From: a virus
IMG/VR virus record: IMGVR_UViG_3300045006_000005
Span: 1-30,887 of that record
Strand: one strand, 5' to 3'
Length of the DNA stretch: 30,887 nucleotides
Made by a program: the position numbers and the translations under genes. This document shows positions 1 through 7,879 of this stretch, one piece after another (position 1 is the stretch's first letter; the number at the start of each line of letters is the position of its first letter). The notes below the pieces were generated by a model, which was given only the letters and a program-made list of their open reading frames with translations, was not told the DNA's origin and ran no database searches.

Positions 1-1055
1 CGGTTCGGACAAAAAGCTTGTATGAAAATGGTAAAGCGGAAAGCCGGGTAATGGTAATCCACGCGATTCTGCCGGTGAATGAAGGCCGGTACAAATATGA
101 AAGCGTGTATTACGAATTGGACGGCGGTGATGAAGACAAGATTCTTCGCAAGAGTGGATACGATGGCAAACCCTTCGTTGCGCCACGATGGGATGTCAAT
201 GGAACCGACGTATATGGAACCGGCCCAGGATGGCAGTCATTAGGTGACATCAAGCAACTTCAATCGATGGAGCAGAAGAAGCTGAAGGCGTTGGACAAGA
301 TGATTGACCCGCCGATGAACGCGCCCACCTCGATGAAGGGTGAACGGGTAACGTTGATTCCCGGAACGGTCAACTACGTTGATAGTGTGTCCGGTGGCCA
401 GGGGTTGAGTCCGACGTTTTTGGTGAACCCGAATCTTCAAGCGATCCGTGTCGAAGTGGAGGCGATTGAAGAGCGCATCAAGCGGTTGTTCTATTATGAC
501 CTGTTCTTGTCGCTATCTTCGGCGACGAAGCGCATGACGGCTACGGAAGTGCAGCAGCGGTACGAAGAAAAACTGATGATTCTTGGGCCGGTGACAGAGC
601 GGCTGGAACATGAACTCTTGAATCCGGTGATTGACCGGGTGTTTGAAATTATGCTCCGGCAGAAGTTGATACCACCGCCCCCGGAAGCGATTGCCGGAAT
701 GACCATGAAGATTGGTTATATCAGCCTTCTGGCCCAAGCGCAGAAGATGGTAGGTTCTGGAGCGATTGAGCAGTTGGCCGGGTTCGTTGGTAATTTGGCG
801 GCAGTGAATCCGAGCATACTGGACAAGGTGGATATGGACGAAGCCATTGACCAGTATGGGATGATGCTGGGTGTTCCACCCAAAGTTGTCCGGTCGGACG
901 AAGATGTGGACAAGATTCGGGCTGACAAAGCTGCACAGATGCAGCAGCAGCAGAATATCGCCAACGCCACGCAAATGGCTCAAGGCGCAAAGGTATTGGC
1001 AGATACCAAGACGGGTGAGGGTTCGGCACTGGATATGATCTTGGGGGCGCAATGA
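1..1055 (+). CDS. Portal / head-tail connector protein (5' end outside window)
   Basis: The reading frame is open from the left edge (first full codon at base 3), so the TTG at 18 is not a credible start and the N-terminal part of the gene is missing. The protein forms the dodecameric ring at the capsid vertex through which DNA is packaged and ejected. The visible part matches podovirus connector proteins (PF12236 type): a segment around GPGWQSLGDIKQLQSMEQ followed by KKLKALDKMIDPPM, a beta-rich stretch, then the long helix with MTATEVQQRYEEK and a C-terminal helical wing ending in a Gln-rich tail. It overlaps the next gene by four bases (ATGA), indicating translational coupling. Family recognition is from memory; the position before a scaffold gene and a capsid gene supports it strongly. 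Confidence 0.9.
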   Translation, partial: VRTKSLYENGKAESRVMVIHAILPVNEGRYKYESVYYELDGGDEDKILRKSGYDGKPFVAPRWDVNGTDVYGTGPGWQSLGDIKQLQSMEQKKLKALDKMIDPPMNAPTSMKGERVTLIPGTVNYVDSVSGGQGLSPTFLVNPNLQAIRVEVEAIEERIKRLFYYDLFLSLSSATKRMTATEVQQRYEEKLMILGPVTERLEHELLNPVIDRVFEIMLRQKLIPPPPEAIAGMTMKIGYISLLAQAQKMVGSGAIEQLAGFVGNLAAVNPSILDKVDMDEAIDQYGMMLGVPPKVVRSDEDVDKIRADKAAQMQQQQNIANATQMAQGAKVLADTKTGEGSALDMILGAQ

Positions 1056-1309
1056 GCGATTACAACGAGATTGACGGTGTGCAGTACGAAGAGGACAAGG
1101 GGAACCCGTACCCGTCGGCGTTGGAGACAATGGTAAAGCATCGTGATGGAAAGATTGTGTTGCAGGAAATTCTTCGGCGTTGTGGCATTTTGGAGGTTGG
1201 ACAGGACGACGGTCGGAGAAGTTTAGGTTTGCAATTGTTGCAGGAAATAAAAGCCATCTCTTCCGTGGATGCGGCGGGGATTTTATTCGGTGAAAGGAGA
1301 AGGGTATGA
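1052..1309 (+). CDS. Bbp19-like small phage protein
   Basis: This 85-aa soluble protein has the pattern of the Bbp19 family of short-tailed phages: GKIVLQEILRRCGIL followed by DDGRRSLGLQLLQEI, that is, a helix ending in a conserved Cys-Gly and a second helix starting with a (D/E)GRR-x-x-G motif. Its role is not established; the family sits between portal and scaffold genes in BPP-1-like phages, so a packaging or head-assembly role is an inference. It starts inside the end of the portal gene (ATGA overlap) and its own stop overlaps the start of the scaffold gene by four bases, so the three genes are translated as a coupled set. Confidence 0.65.
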   Translation: MSDYNEIDGVQYEEDKGNPYPSALETMVKHRDGKIVLQEILRRCGILEVGQDDGRRSLGLQLLQEIKAISSVDAAGILFGERRRV

Positions 1310-1941
1310 CCGTACAAGAAACACCCCCGACAGATGCACAAGCGGCTGAAAGCCAAGTGCCGGTAGCGGAAGCTATCGTGTCGGACGGAAAGAAGTCTCT
1401 GCTGACGGAAGAGGTCAAGACAGAAGAAAAGCCCGTGGAGGGCGAAAAGAAGGACGGCGACGGCAAAGAGCTGGTGCCGGAGAAGTACGAATTTAAACTT
1501 CCGGACGGTGTAACGCTGGACGAAGGTTTAAATTCCAAGTTCCAGGAGTGGGCACGTTCGGCGAATTTAACGCAGGAACAGGCCCAGATGGTTGTGGATA
1601 TGCACTCCAGTGCGGTCACTGAGAGTAGCAAGGCATCCTTGGAACAGTGGCACAAGACCCGCGACGAATGGCAGAACCAGATTAAAACCGACAAGGAATT
1701 TGGCGGTAGCAAGCTGGGGGAGACAATCGACCGGGCGAAAAGAACGCTGGAAAAATTTGGTGATCCTGAATTGTTCAAGATGCTGGACGAGACCGGCCTT
1801 GGTGACAATCCGGGAATCCTAAAACTTCTGGCAAGGGTTGACCGCAAGTTCGGGGAGGATTCGTCTGTTGACGGAACCTCGCAAGGTGAAGAGTTGTCTT
1901 TGGGAGCGCGTATGTTCCCATCAATGAGAGGAGATAAGTAA
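1306..1941 (+). CDS. Capsid scaffolding protein
   Basis: The 211-aa acidic protein begins with a disordered Pro/Glu/Lys-rich stretch (about residues 1-60). After PEKYEFKLPDGVTLDEGL comes a helical region with NLTQEQAQMVVDMHSS, then a W-rich segment (EQWHKTRDEWQNQIKTDKEF) and the tail GARMFPSM. This is the usual layout of podovirus scaffolds that template procapsid assembly and leave before DNA packaging. The start ATG follows GAAAGGAGAAGG and overlaps the previous stop. The stop TAA shares a base with the capsid ATG (TAATG), so scaffold and capsid are co-translated. No protease motif is visible, so a scaffold-protease fusion is unlikely. Confidence 0.85.
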   Translation: MTVQETPPTDAQAAESQVPVAEAIVSDGKKSLLTEEVKTEEKPVEGEKKDGDGKELVPEKYEFKLPDGVTLDEGLNSKFQEWARSANLTQEQAQMVVDMHSSAVTESSKASLEQWHKTRDEWQNQIKTDKEFGGSKLGETIDRAKRTLEKFGDPELFKMLDETGLGDNPGILKLLARVDRKFGEDSSVDGTSQGEELSLGARMFPSMRGDK

Positions 1942-2945
1942 TGGCTACATTGGCGACAGTGAATCCGACGCTGAAGGATTTGTATTCGCGTATGGATAAG
2001 AACGGGAGTGTTGCGGCAATTGTTGAAATCATGCTCAAGCAGAATCCGATTCTGGAAGACATGGTCATGATTGCCTGTAACGATGGTACGAATCACAAGA
2101 CCACGATTCGTTCCGGTTTGCCGAGTGCAACCTGGTATCAGCTTTATCAGGGTATTCAGGCAAGCAAAAGCACCACGGTGCAGATCAAGGATTCCTGCGG
2201 TATGCTGGGAACCTACGCCGAAGTTGCGTCCAAGCTGGTTAAGATGAACAAGGATGCGGCGGGCTTCCGTGCGAGTGAAGACCTGGCTTTTGTTCAGGCC
2301 CTGAATAACGAAGTGGCAAGCACTTTGTTCTATGGGAACACCAAGACTGACCCGGAAAAGTTCATGGGCTTGGCCCCACGGTACGCTCTGCTGAGTGCGG
2401 AGAATGGCGGGAACATCATCGATGCAGGTGGAACTGGCTCGGATAACACCTCCATGTGGCTGGTTACTTGGGGCGCGAACACTTGCCATGCCATTTACCC
2501 TGACACCTTGAACGCTGGGTTGAGCGTCAAGGACTTGGGTGAAACCACCAAGACCCTGTCTGACGGCTCCATGCTGGAAGTCATGCGTACCCGGTACGAC
2601 TGGGATATCGGTATGACTCTGCGCGATTGGCAGGGTGTTGGTCGTGTTGCCAACATCGATGTGAGCAATCTGGCAACGGCGGGTGAATCCTCATACACTG
2701 GTGCGAATTTGGCGAATCTGTTGATTAAGATGTACAACAAGGTTCAACGTTCGTTCAGCAAGGGTTCGCCGGTCATTTATTGTAATGAGACCGTCAAGAC
2801 CGCGCTTGATTTGATTGCCAGCAACAAGAGCAATATGTTGTTCACGGTGAGCGACAGCATCGACGGCAATCAGGTCACGAAGTTCCGTGGCATCCCGATT
2901 CGCGTTTGTGACGCCATTCTGGACACTGAAGCCCGTGTTGTCTGA
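1941..2945 (+). CDS. Major capsid protein, Epsilon15 gp7 / BPP-1 type
   Basis: The 334-aa product has the size and general layout of the Epsilon15 gp7 group of HK97-fold capsid proteins (about 335 aa, from memory). It has an N-terminal arm (TLKDLYSRMDKNGSVAAIVE), an E-loop-like region (KTTIRSGLPSATWYQLYQGI), a long spine helix (LVKMNKDAAGFRASEDLAFV) and the conserved FYGNTKTDPEKFMGLAPRY. No prohead-protease cleavage region or delta domain is obvious. It lies between the scaffold and cement genes and is followed by a hairpin that could limit downstream transcription. Codon choice looks more GC-rich and regular than in the ejection genes further on, consistent with very high expression, though I did not compute this. 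Confidence 0.9.
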   Translation: MATLATVNPTLKDLYSRMDKNGSVAAIVEIMLKQNPILEDMVMIACNDGTNHKTTIRSGLPSATWYQLYQGIQASKSTTVQIKDSCGMLGTYAEVASKLVKMNKDAAGFRASEDLAFVQALNNEVASTLFYGNTKTDPEKFMGLAPRYALLSAENGGNIIDAGGTGSDNTSMWLVTWGANTCHAIYPDTLNAGLSVKDLGETTKTLSDGSMLEVMRTRYDWDIGMTLRDWQGVGRVANIDVSNLATAGESSYTGANLANLLIKMYNKVQRSFSKGSPVIYCNETVKTALDLIASNKSNMLFTVSDSIDGNQVTKFRGIPIRVCDAILDTEARVV

Positions 2946-2957
2946 GTGGTGATTTGC

Positions 2958-2992
2958 GGGGGTTGGGGCGTGTTGCCCCTCCCCCAAGTTTT
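2958..2992 (+). terminator. Hairpin terminator after the capsid gene
   Basis: A GC-rich hairpin stands 13 bases after the capsid stop. Bases 2958-2962 (GGGGG) pair with 2981-2985 (CCCCC), and 2965-2969 (GGGGC) with 2975-2979 (GCCCC), around a 5-base loop, with a small TT/T internal loop between the two stems. AAGTTTT follows. The short T run suggests a partial, read-through terminator, which would keep capsid transcripts more abundant than tail transcripts, as the T7 terminator after gene 10 does. That comparison is inference. Confidence 0.6.
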
Positions 2993-3018
2993 AACAAAAC
3001 AATGAAGGAGAAATAGCA

Positions 3019-3426
3019 ATGATTTTCGATGCGTATAATAAGTTTTCGGACGACCAGGCGGTTACTGCAAGTGCAGCGTCCACCAATATCATTGACCTTG
3101 CGGCGGTAGATTCCAAGATTGGCTCAAAGGCGTTGCGAGCGGGTGCGCTTAATCTGTTTGTGCAGATTACCGAAGCTTTCAATAACCTGACCAGTTTGAA
3201 GTTTGAACTGCAAAGCTCGGTTGACGAAGCCTTCACCAGCCCGATCGGCCATCATAGCGAAACCCCACTGCTGGCAGCGATTGACGCTGTTGGTGATCGG
3301 ATTGAACTTGGCCGTGTTCCAGCCGACGTGGCCCGGTATATCCGGTTGTACTACACCGTGACCGGCACTGCCCCGACCACCGGAAAGATTTTTGCCGCCT
3401 TGACCGCCGACGATCAGACCGTCTAA
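3019..3426 (+). CDS. Capsid cement / decoration protein, Bbp16-like
   Basis: This 135-aa protein directly follows the major capsid gene, where Epsilon15 gp10 and BPP-1 Bbp16 cement proteins are encoded. The sequence starts MIFDAYNKFSDDQAVTASAA and continues with a beta-rich body and the ending RYIRLYYTVTGTAPTTGKIF, the pattern of the Bbp16 family (jelly-roll-like trimers or dimers stapling capsomers). It should bind the outside of the shell and stabilise it after expansion. The start is set by AAGGAGAAAT 6-7 bases upstream of ATG. No signal peptide or membrane segment is present. Confidence 0.75.
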   Translation: MIFDAYNKFSDDQAVTASAASTNIIDLAAVDSKIGSKALRAGALNLFVQITEAFNNLTSLKFELQSSVDEAFTSPIGHHSETPLLAAIDAVGDRIELGRVPADVARYIRLYYTVTGTAPTTGKIFAALTADDQTV

Positions 3427-3437
3427 GGAGTAAGGAC

Positions 3438-3680
3438 ATGAAATACCTTTGCGTGAAGAAGTGCTACTTCAATGATCGTCTATGGGATGTCGGTGAAGTG
3501 ATGAACGTAGACGATAACGCAAAGGTTCCGTCGCATTTCACGCTTGAGGGGGGTTCAGTACAGGCCCCCCAAAAGCCACTGACGGAATCTTTGGGTGCAG
3601 TGGTGGATACAGACAAACCAAAAGTGAAAGCACGTCCTGACAATGTCGGGCAAGTGCATGGCGACGAATCCTTTTTGTAA
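3438..3680 (+). CDS. Small hypothetical protein in the head-tail gene block
   Basis: An 80-aa protein with a strong ribosome binding site (TAAGGAGTAAGGAC before ATG), so it is very likely expressed. The first 35 residues (MKYLCVKKCYFNDRLWDVGE...VPSHF) look like a small beta-rich fold ending in VPSHF; the rest is polar and probably disordered (TDKPKVKARPDNVG). Similar short proteins occur next to capsid and cement genes in other phages, and a virion role is possible, but I do not recognise a defined family and assign no function. Confidence 0.65.
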   Translation: MKYLCVKKCYFNDRLWDVGEVMNVDDNAKVPSHFTLEGGSVQAPQKPLTESLGAVVDTDKPKVKARPDNVGQVHGDESFL

Positions 3681-3689
3681 AGGGTGTAT

Positions 3690-4082
3690 ATGAATACTTG
3701 GACTGCAATTTGGGAATTTCTTAATTCCTCACTGGGGATTACGATGTTGGTAACGGCCTTCGTGGCGATTATCAACCGGAACAGCAAAGCACAAACACTG
3801 TTGCAGAAATATCAAGGCACGATTATCTCGGCCATTAAAACGGCTGAAAAAGCCATCCCTGATGATCTTCCGAATAAAGGTTTGCGTCGGCTGGATGAAG
3901 CCCTTCGCCTGACCTTGGCTGTTATGGAACAGGCGCAAGGTAAAATTGCCACTCCGGCACAGGTTGCTGAAATCAAGGAAGCGATTCAGTTGACCCATGC
4001 ACAGCTTGAAGCCAGTGGCAACCTTGCTACTCCGGCGGGTAAGGAGGCATCCAATGACGATCTTCCTGACCTTTCTAAGTAG
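3690..4082 (+). CDS. Small protein with N-terminal membrane helix, holin- or spanin-like context
   Basis: I chose the ATG at 3690 over the in-frame GTG at 3684 because AAAGGG lies at a normal distance before it; the product is 130 aa. It has one hydrophobic segment near residues 13-29 (SLGITMLVTAFVAIIN), then a long helical part with the pattern TIISAIKTAEKAIPDDLPN and KGLRRLDEALRLTLAVMEQ. From memory, proteins with this IKxAEKAIPDD...LDxAL pattern occur in many phages beside a small lipoprotein gene, as here. The layout (N-terminal anchor, helical soluble tail) fits an LL-H-type holin or inner-membrane spanin, but neither is proven. Its 3' end overlaps the next small gene by 29 bases. Confidence 0.6.
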   Translation: MNTWTAIWEFLNSSLGITMLVTAFVAIINRNSKAQTLLQKYQGTIISAIKTAEKAIPDDLPNKGLRRLDEALRLTLAVMEQAQGKIATPAQVAEIKEAIQLTHAQLEASGNLATPAGKEASNDDLPDLSK

Positions 4083-4212
4083 CTTTCTTTCAGGTGTCAT
4101 TCCGGGTTTGCTGAAAGCGATCTTTGACATAAAGGACGCTAACAATGTGGCGATTCAAGTTAAGCGCGATGACGCTCGTTACGATGTGTTTGCTACTTAC
4201 AAGCGGATGTAG
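4054..4212 (+). CDS. Very small hydrophobic protein, possible holin-type
   Basis: A 52-aa protein from the ATG at 4054, chosen because AAGGAGG sits at 4041-4047, a near-perfect Shine-Dalgarno sequence at normal spacing. The N-terminal ~25 residues (MTIFLTFLSSFLSGVIPGLL) form one likely membrane segment, followed by a charged cytosolic or periplasmic tail (VKRDDARYDVFATYKRM). It overlaps the gene before it by 29 bases and the lipoprotein gene after it by 68 bases, all in different frames. This dense overlap and the hydrophobic content recall lysis cassettes. Function is unassigned; a small holin or antiholin is the best guess. Confidence 0.5.
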   Translation: MTIFLTFLSSFLSGVIPGLLKAIFDIKDANNVAIQVKRDDARYDVFATYKRM

Positions 4213-4393
4213 TTTGTTTGGAACCAAGGCGGTTTATATGCCTCCGGGTTCTACGGCAGAAGTTGAAGAAGGTAAGTGGATTCGTTGCTGGATTACGAAC
4301 GAAAAAACGGGCGAAGTTGAAGCTCGATTTATTCAGGTTCAGCCGGGTTGGTTTATCGCCCGGCCCCGCCTGGCCGATGAAGGGAGCCGGTAA
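4145..4393 (+). CDS. Phage lipoprotein (signal peptide II), spanin-like context
   Basis: The 82-aa product has a type II signal peptide: MWRFK, a hydrophobic run, then the lipobox TSGC with the lipidated Cys at residue 22. The mature part (~60 aa) contains AVYMPPGSTAEVEEGKWIRC and FIQVQPGWFIARPRL. From memory, small phage lipoproteins with the pattern 'PPG-x-V...GWY/F' recur next to small membrane-helix genes. Placement in the outer membrane makes it a candidate outer-membrane spanin partner of the preceding membrane protein, or a superinfection or envelope factor. AAGGA precedes the start at 9 bases. Its stop overlaps the next gene's start (TAATG). The lipobox is clear; the role is inference. 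Confidence 0.65.
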   Translation: MWRFKLSAMTLVTMCLLLTSGCSLFGTKAVYMPPGSTAEVEEGKWIRCWITNEKTGEVEARFIQVQPGWFIARPRLADEGSR

Positions 4394-4989
4394 TGGCAAT
4401 CAGTGTTCTGGAAATTTGTAATATGGCACTAGGCCATATCTTCCGGCCACCCATTCAGTCCTTGGATGATAATAATTCGCGTGAAGCCAAGGAATGCAAG
4501 CGTCAGTATCCAACATTGCGTGACCTTACCTTGGCCGCTTTTCCGTGGGGTTTTGCAACAAAACAAGCGACATTGGCCTTGTTGACAGATGAACCTTATG
4601 GCGACTGGGAGTATGCTTATGCATACCCTTCGGACTGTATTACTATCAGGAAAATCTATAATATCGCCGGTGATGATGAACCGATTGAGTACGAGTTGGC
4701 AGCGGCACCTTCGCTGACCTATCGGATGATTCTCACCAGTTACCCCGAAGCGGAATTGGTATATACTGCACGGGTGACTGACCCGAATATGTTTGACCCA
4801 ATCTTTGCGGTTGCCTTGTCGTGGAGACTGGCGGCAGACTTATCCGTGGCCTTGAAGGGTTCACCGGATGTCCAGCAAGCAGCCTATCGGATGTTCGAAC
4901 AGGTGCTGTCAAGTGCCCAGCAGAGAAGCGCACGGGAGCAATATAAGAAAGAGTCAAATGAATCTGACTTCAGCAGGAGCAGACTGTGA
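4393..4989 (+). CDS. Tail tubular protein A-like adaptor (T7 gp11 type)
   Basis: The 198-aa protein has the typical opening of T7 gp11-like adaptors (MAISVLEICNMALGHIF, then SREAKECKRQYPTLRDLTLA and the FPWGFA motif), which form the ring joining portal and nozzle. A middle region carries YAYPSDCITIRKIY, and the C-terminal helix LSWRLAADLSVALKGSPDVQ matches the family. It is coupled to the lipoprotein stop upstream (TAATG) and overlaps the GTG start of the nozzle gene downstream. The order adaptor-then-nozzle is conserved in T7-like phages. Length is normal for the family (about 195-200 aa). Confidence 0.85.
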   Translation: MAISVLEICNMALGHIFRPPIQSLDDNNSREAKECKRQYPTLRDLTLAAFPWGFATKQATLALLTDEPYGDWEYAYAYPSDCITIRKIYNIAGDDEPIEYELAAAPSLTYRMILTSYPEAELVYTARVTDPNMFDPIFAVALSWRLAADLSVALKGSPDVQQAAYRMFEQVLSSAQQRSAREQYKKESNESDFSRSRL

Positions 4990-7427
4990 CTATTACGATA
5001 GCTTTTAAGCCGTCGTTCACCGGGGGAGAATTGACCCCGGCACTGATTGCCAGAACTGATCTTGAAAAATATAACAGCGGATTGCGTAAATGCCAGAACG
5101 CCATTGTCCAGCCATTCGGTGGTGTCATTAAACGCGCCGGACTTGAGTATGTGGCGAATACAAAAGGCAATGGTGAGGTAAGGCTTATCCCGTTCCAGTT
5201 CAACGTGGAACAGAGTTATATGTTGGAATTTGGCAACGGGTATATGCGAGTGATTAAGGATGCGGCTCCAGTTGTTTTGCCGTCGGCACCTTCGGCATAT
5301 GCTGGGGGAACAACTTATGCGGTAGGCGATCATGTAGCCGATGGCGGGGTAAACTACTACAGCTTGCAAAGCAGTAACACCGGACACACTCCAGCAAGTA
5401 GCCCAACATGGTGGTATCCATTGACAGGTTCTATCGTTGAAATTAAAACCCCCTACACTGCCGACGTGGATAAGATCAGCGTGGCGCAAAGTGCGGACAC
5501 CATGTATATTGCCCACCCAAGCCATACCTTGCGAAAACTGGTAAGAACGGATCATCATAAGTGGACGATCAGCACGATTACTTTTGGCTCTACTCTGACA
5601 GCACCGGGAACGCCTTCGGTGTCCGGCACGTTGGACTCTGGAGCGAAGAGATATAACTATGCGGTGGCGGCGTATGATAACTTTGGTGTTGGTGCGGTGT
5701 CAGGGTACGCGAATGCCGGGTCGGGGGAAATACTCACATGGACGGCGGCGTCTGGCGGCTCTTCCGAAGGGGGAACCGTCCGGTATTATGTATATCGGCT
5801 GTTGAATGGTGTGTATGCAAAGATTGGTTTTGCCAACGGATTAACCTATACATTAACCTCAGCGGATACACCGGACTTTACAATAACGGCACCTGATGTA
5901 ATCACAGACCCGACACATGGAAGTAATCCGACAAAAGTTGCCATGTTTGAACAGCGGCTTATCATGGCTGGAACGTCGGAACAACCTCAAACATTTTTCG
6001 GTTCAAGGACGGGGAGCTTTGAGAACTTCAATAAGAGCTATCCGTTGCAGGATGACGATGCCTATGAGTTCACGATTGCTTCTGGTCAGGTGAATGCCAT
6101 CCGGGGTGTCGTGGGGCATAAAGAACTGATTATCCTTACTGCGGGCGCGGTGTGGAAAGCAATCGGTGATAAAGGCATTACACCGACGAATATTCAATTA
6201 CTCCGGCAGACGGGGGATGGTTGCGCGGACTTGGAGCCGCTTGTTGTCGGTGAAGGTATTCTTTATGTCCAAGCTTCTGCGGCAGCAGTGAAAGATTTGA
6301 TGTACTCATTGGAGTCAGACGCATTCAGAAGTAATGACTTGTCACTTCTGGCCCAGCACTTGTTTGAAAACAAACGGGTTATTTCTTGGACACGGCAGAA
6401 ATATCCCTACACGATCGTATGGTGTGTTCGAGATGATGGAACCTTGCTCGGCCTCACATATGAGCGCGACCAAGAAGTTGTCGCTTGGCATCAGCATAAC
6501 ACCGAAGGAACCTTTGAAGAGGTAAGCGCGTTGCCGGATGTGGACGGAACCGACAGCGTTTATGTTGTGGTGAAGAGAACGGTCAATGGCTCCGAGGTAC
6601 GAACCATTGAGTATATGAAAGACCGAATGGTAAATGGTGATGTGGAGAACAGTTTCTTTGTTGATTGTGGATTGACCTATGATACTCCGGTTGATATAAC
6701 CTCGATCACACAAGCGGCTACTTTTCTGATTACCGCCCCTGGCCATGGATTGATTGAAGGCGATTTTGTTGATGTCCGTGGTGTCGGTGGAATGGTAGAG
6801 TTATTGCAGGATGACGAAGGCGACCTCCTGCCATTTAAACGTTACCTTGTCGGGACGGTTGATGGTAACAATTTTACCCCGCGCTATTTGGATGGAACCG
6901 CGCTTCCGGCTTCAGGGTGGACAGCTTTTACTTCTGGGGGCACGGTACGAAAAGCAGTTACGACAATCAGTGGACTCGACCATCTTGAAGGGAAAACGGT
7001 ATCCATTCTGGCAAATGGTTGTGAAGAACCTCAAGCGGTTGTTACCAGTGGAGATATCACACTGGAATCCCCGGCATCCATTGTCCATGTTGGCCTGCCT
7101 TTTACGTCCTTGGTGGAGACACTGGAACTTACCGCCGATGCACAGCAAGGAACCATTCAGGACAAAGCTCGTGATGTCGTATCCATTGTGGTGTATCTCG
7201 ATAAAACACGATCACTGTTTGTCGGGCCTGATGAAAACAATATGTCGGAGTTTATATTCCGTGAAAATGAAAACTTTGACACTCCGACGGAATTATTTAC
7301 AGGCGCATATGATATTGCCACGTCTGCGGGCAATGAGAAAACCGCAATACTTGTGTTTAAAGATCAGACACCTTTACCGTTTACTATTCTCGCAGTTATC
7401 CCAAGGATAATTTATGGCACGGCTTGA
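4986..7427 (+). CDS. Tail tubular protein B-like nozzle (T7 gp12 type)
   Basis: An 813-aa protein that should form the hexameric tail nozzle below the adaptor. The N-terminus shows the family signature: FTGGELTPALIARTDLEKY (residues ~11-29) followed by CQNAIVQPFGGVIKRAGLEY, then RLIPFQFNVEQSYMLEFGNG. A fibronectin-like insertion lies near residues 205-300, and a small beta module near residues 565-650 with GHGLIEGDFVDVRGVGG resembles the E1-FCCH-like modules common in phage tail proteins; a similar module is in the protein at 22062-22613. The start codon is GTG, overlapping the previous TGA (GTGA) and preceded by AGGAGC. The last 14 bases overlap the next gene. Confidence 0.88.
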   Translation: MTITIAFKPSFTGGELTPALIARTDLEKYNSGLRKCQNAIVQPFGGVIKRAGLEYVANTKGNGEVRLIPFQFNVEQSYMLEFGNGYMRVIKDAAPVVLPSAPSAYAGGTTYAVGDHVADGGVNYYSLQSSNTGHTPASSPTWWYPLTGSIVEIKTPYTADVDKISVAQSADTMYIAHPSHTLRKLVRTDHHKWTISTITFGSTLTAPGTPSVSGTLDSGAKRYNYAVAAYDNFGVGAVSGYANAGSGEILTWTAASGGSSEGGTVRYYVYRLLNGVYAKIGFANGLTYTLTSADTPDFTITAPDVITDPTHGSNPTKVAMFEQRLIMAGTSEQPQTFFGSRTGSFENFNKSYPLQDDDAYEFTIASGQVNAIRGVVGHKELIILTAGAVWKAIGDKGITPTNIQLLRQTGDGCADLEPLVVGEGILYVQASAAAVKDLMYSLESDAFRSNDLSLLAQHLFENKRVISWTRQKYPYTIVWCVRDDGTLLGLTYERDQEVVAWHQHNTEGTFEEVSALPDVDGTDSVYVVVKRTVNGSEVRTIEYMKDRMVNGDVENSFFVDCGLTYDTPVDITSITQAATFLITAPGHGLIEGDFVDVRGVGGMVELLQDDEGDLLPFKRYLVGTVDGNNFTPRYLDGTALPASGWTAFTSGGTVRKAVTTISGLDHLEGKTVSILANGCEEPQAVVTSGDITLESPASIVHVGLPFTSLVETLELTADAQQGTIQDKARDVVSIVVYLDKTRSLFVGPDENNMSEFIFRENENFDTPTELFTGAYDIATSAGNEKTAILVFKDQTPLPFTILAVIPRIIYGTA

Positions 7428-7878
7428 AATCGTTGAAGCAACTTGTAGTCATGTGTTGGCTATGGTTGATCGGTTGAGAGAAGCGGATAAAGAAGAAATA
7501 AGTTCAGCCACGGGCGAAGATGCCAATGTTGCGATGTTCCATTCCTACCGAAAATCTTTTTTACGGTGGACGGCGTTAATGGACGACCGGCCTATTGCCG
7601 TGTTTGGTGTGGCCCCGATGACGTTGATGGGCACCACCGGGATTGTCTGGCTTCTTGGAACCGATGACGCAAGTAAGGCTGGAGCGAGACTTGCCAGAGC
7701 CACGAAGAAATGCGTGATGGAATGCTTGAGAATGTTCAGGCGTTTAGAAAATTATGTTGATGATCGCAATGAACTAAGTAAAAAATGGATTAAGTGGCTT
7801 GGGTTCACGATAGAAAATCCTGCACCCTACGGAGTGGAAAGACGGTTATTCAGACACTTCTATATGGAAAGGGCTTAG
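7414..7878 (+). CDS. Internal virion protein A-like (T7 gp13 / GNAT-like fold)
   Basis: This 154-aa protein has the look of the T7 gp13 family, which shares the GNAT acetyltransferase fold: a beta strand with RPIAVFGVAPMTLMGTTGIV, then WLLGTDDASKAGARLARATK, and the end segment KWIKWLGFTIENPAPYG, typical of a GNAT C-terminus. In T7, gp13 is needed for maturation of the particle, and enzymatic activity has not been shown. The gene begins within the nozzle gene (14-base overlap, AAGGAT before ATG) and precedes the gp14-like gene, as in T7-like genomes. Confidence 0.72.
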   Translation: MARLEIVEATCSHVLAMVDRLREADKEEISSATGEDANVAMFHSYRKSFLRWTALMDDRPIAVFGVAPMTLMGTTGIVWLLGTDDASKAGARLARATKKCVMECLRMFRRLENYVDDRNELSKKWIKWLGFTIENPAPYGVERRLFRHFYMERA

Positions 7879-7879
7879 G

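Noticed and set aside
18-1055. A complete portal gene starting with TTG at base 18
   Set aside because: The frame is open to the edge, no ribosome binding site precedes the TTG, and a full portal protein of this type should be longer; the gene is truncated by the window.
513-2489. A 658-aa open frame on the - strand across portal, scaffold and capsid genes
   Set aside because: It lies opposite three well-recognised + strand genes and its translation is low-complexity Ser/Pro/Arg/His-rich without any domain; it is a shadow of their codon bias.
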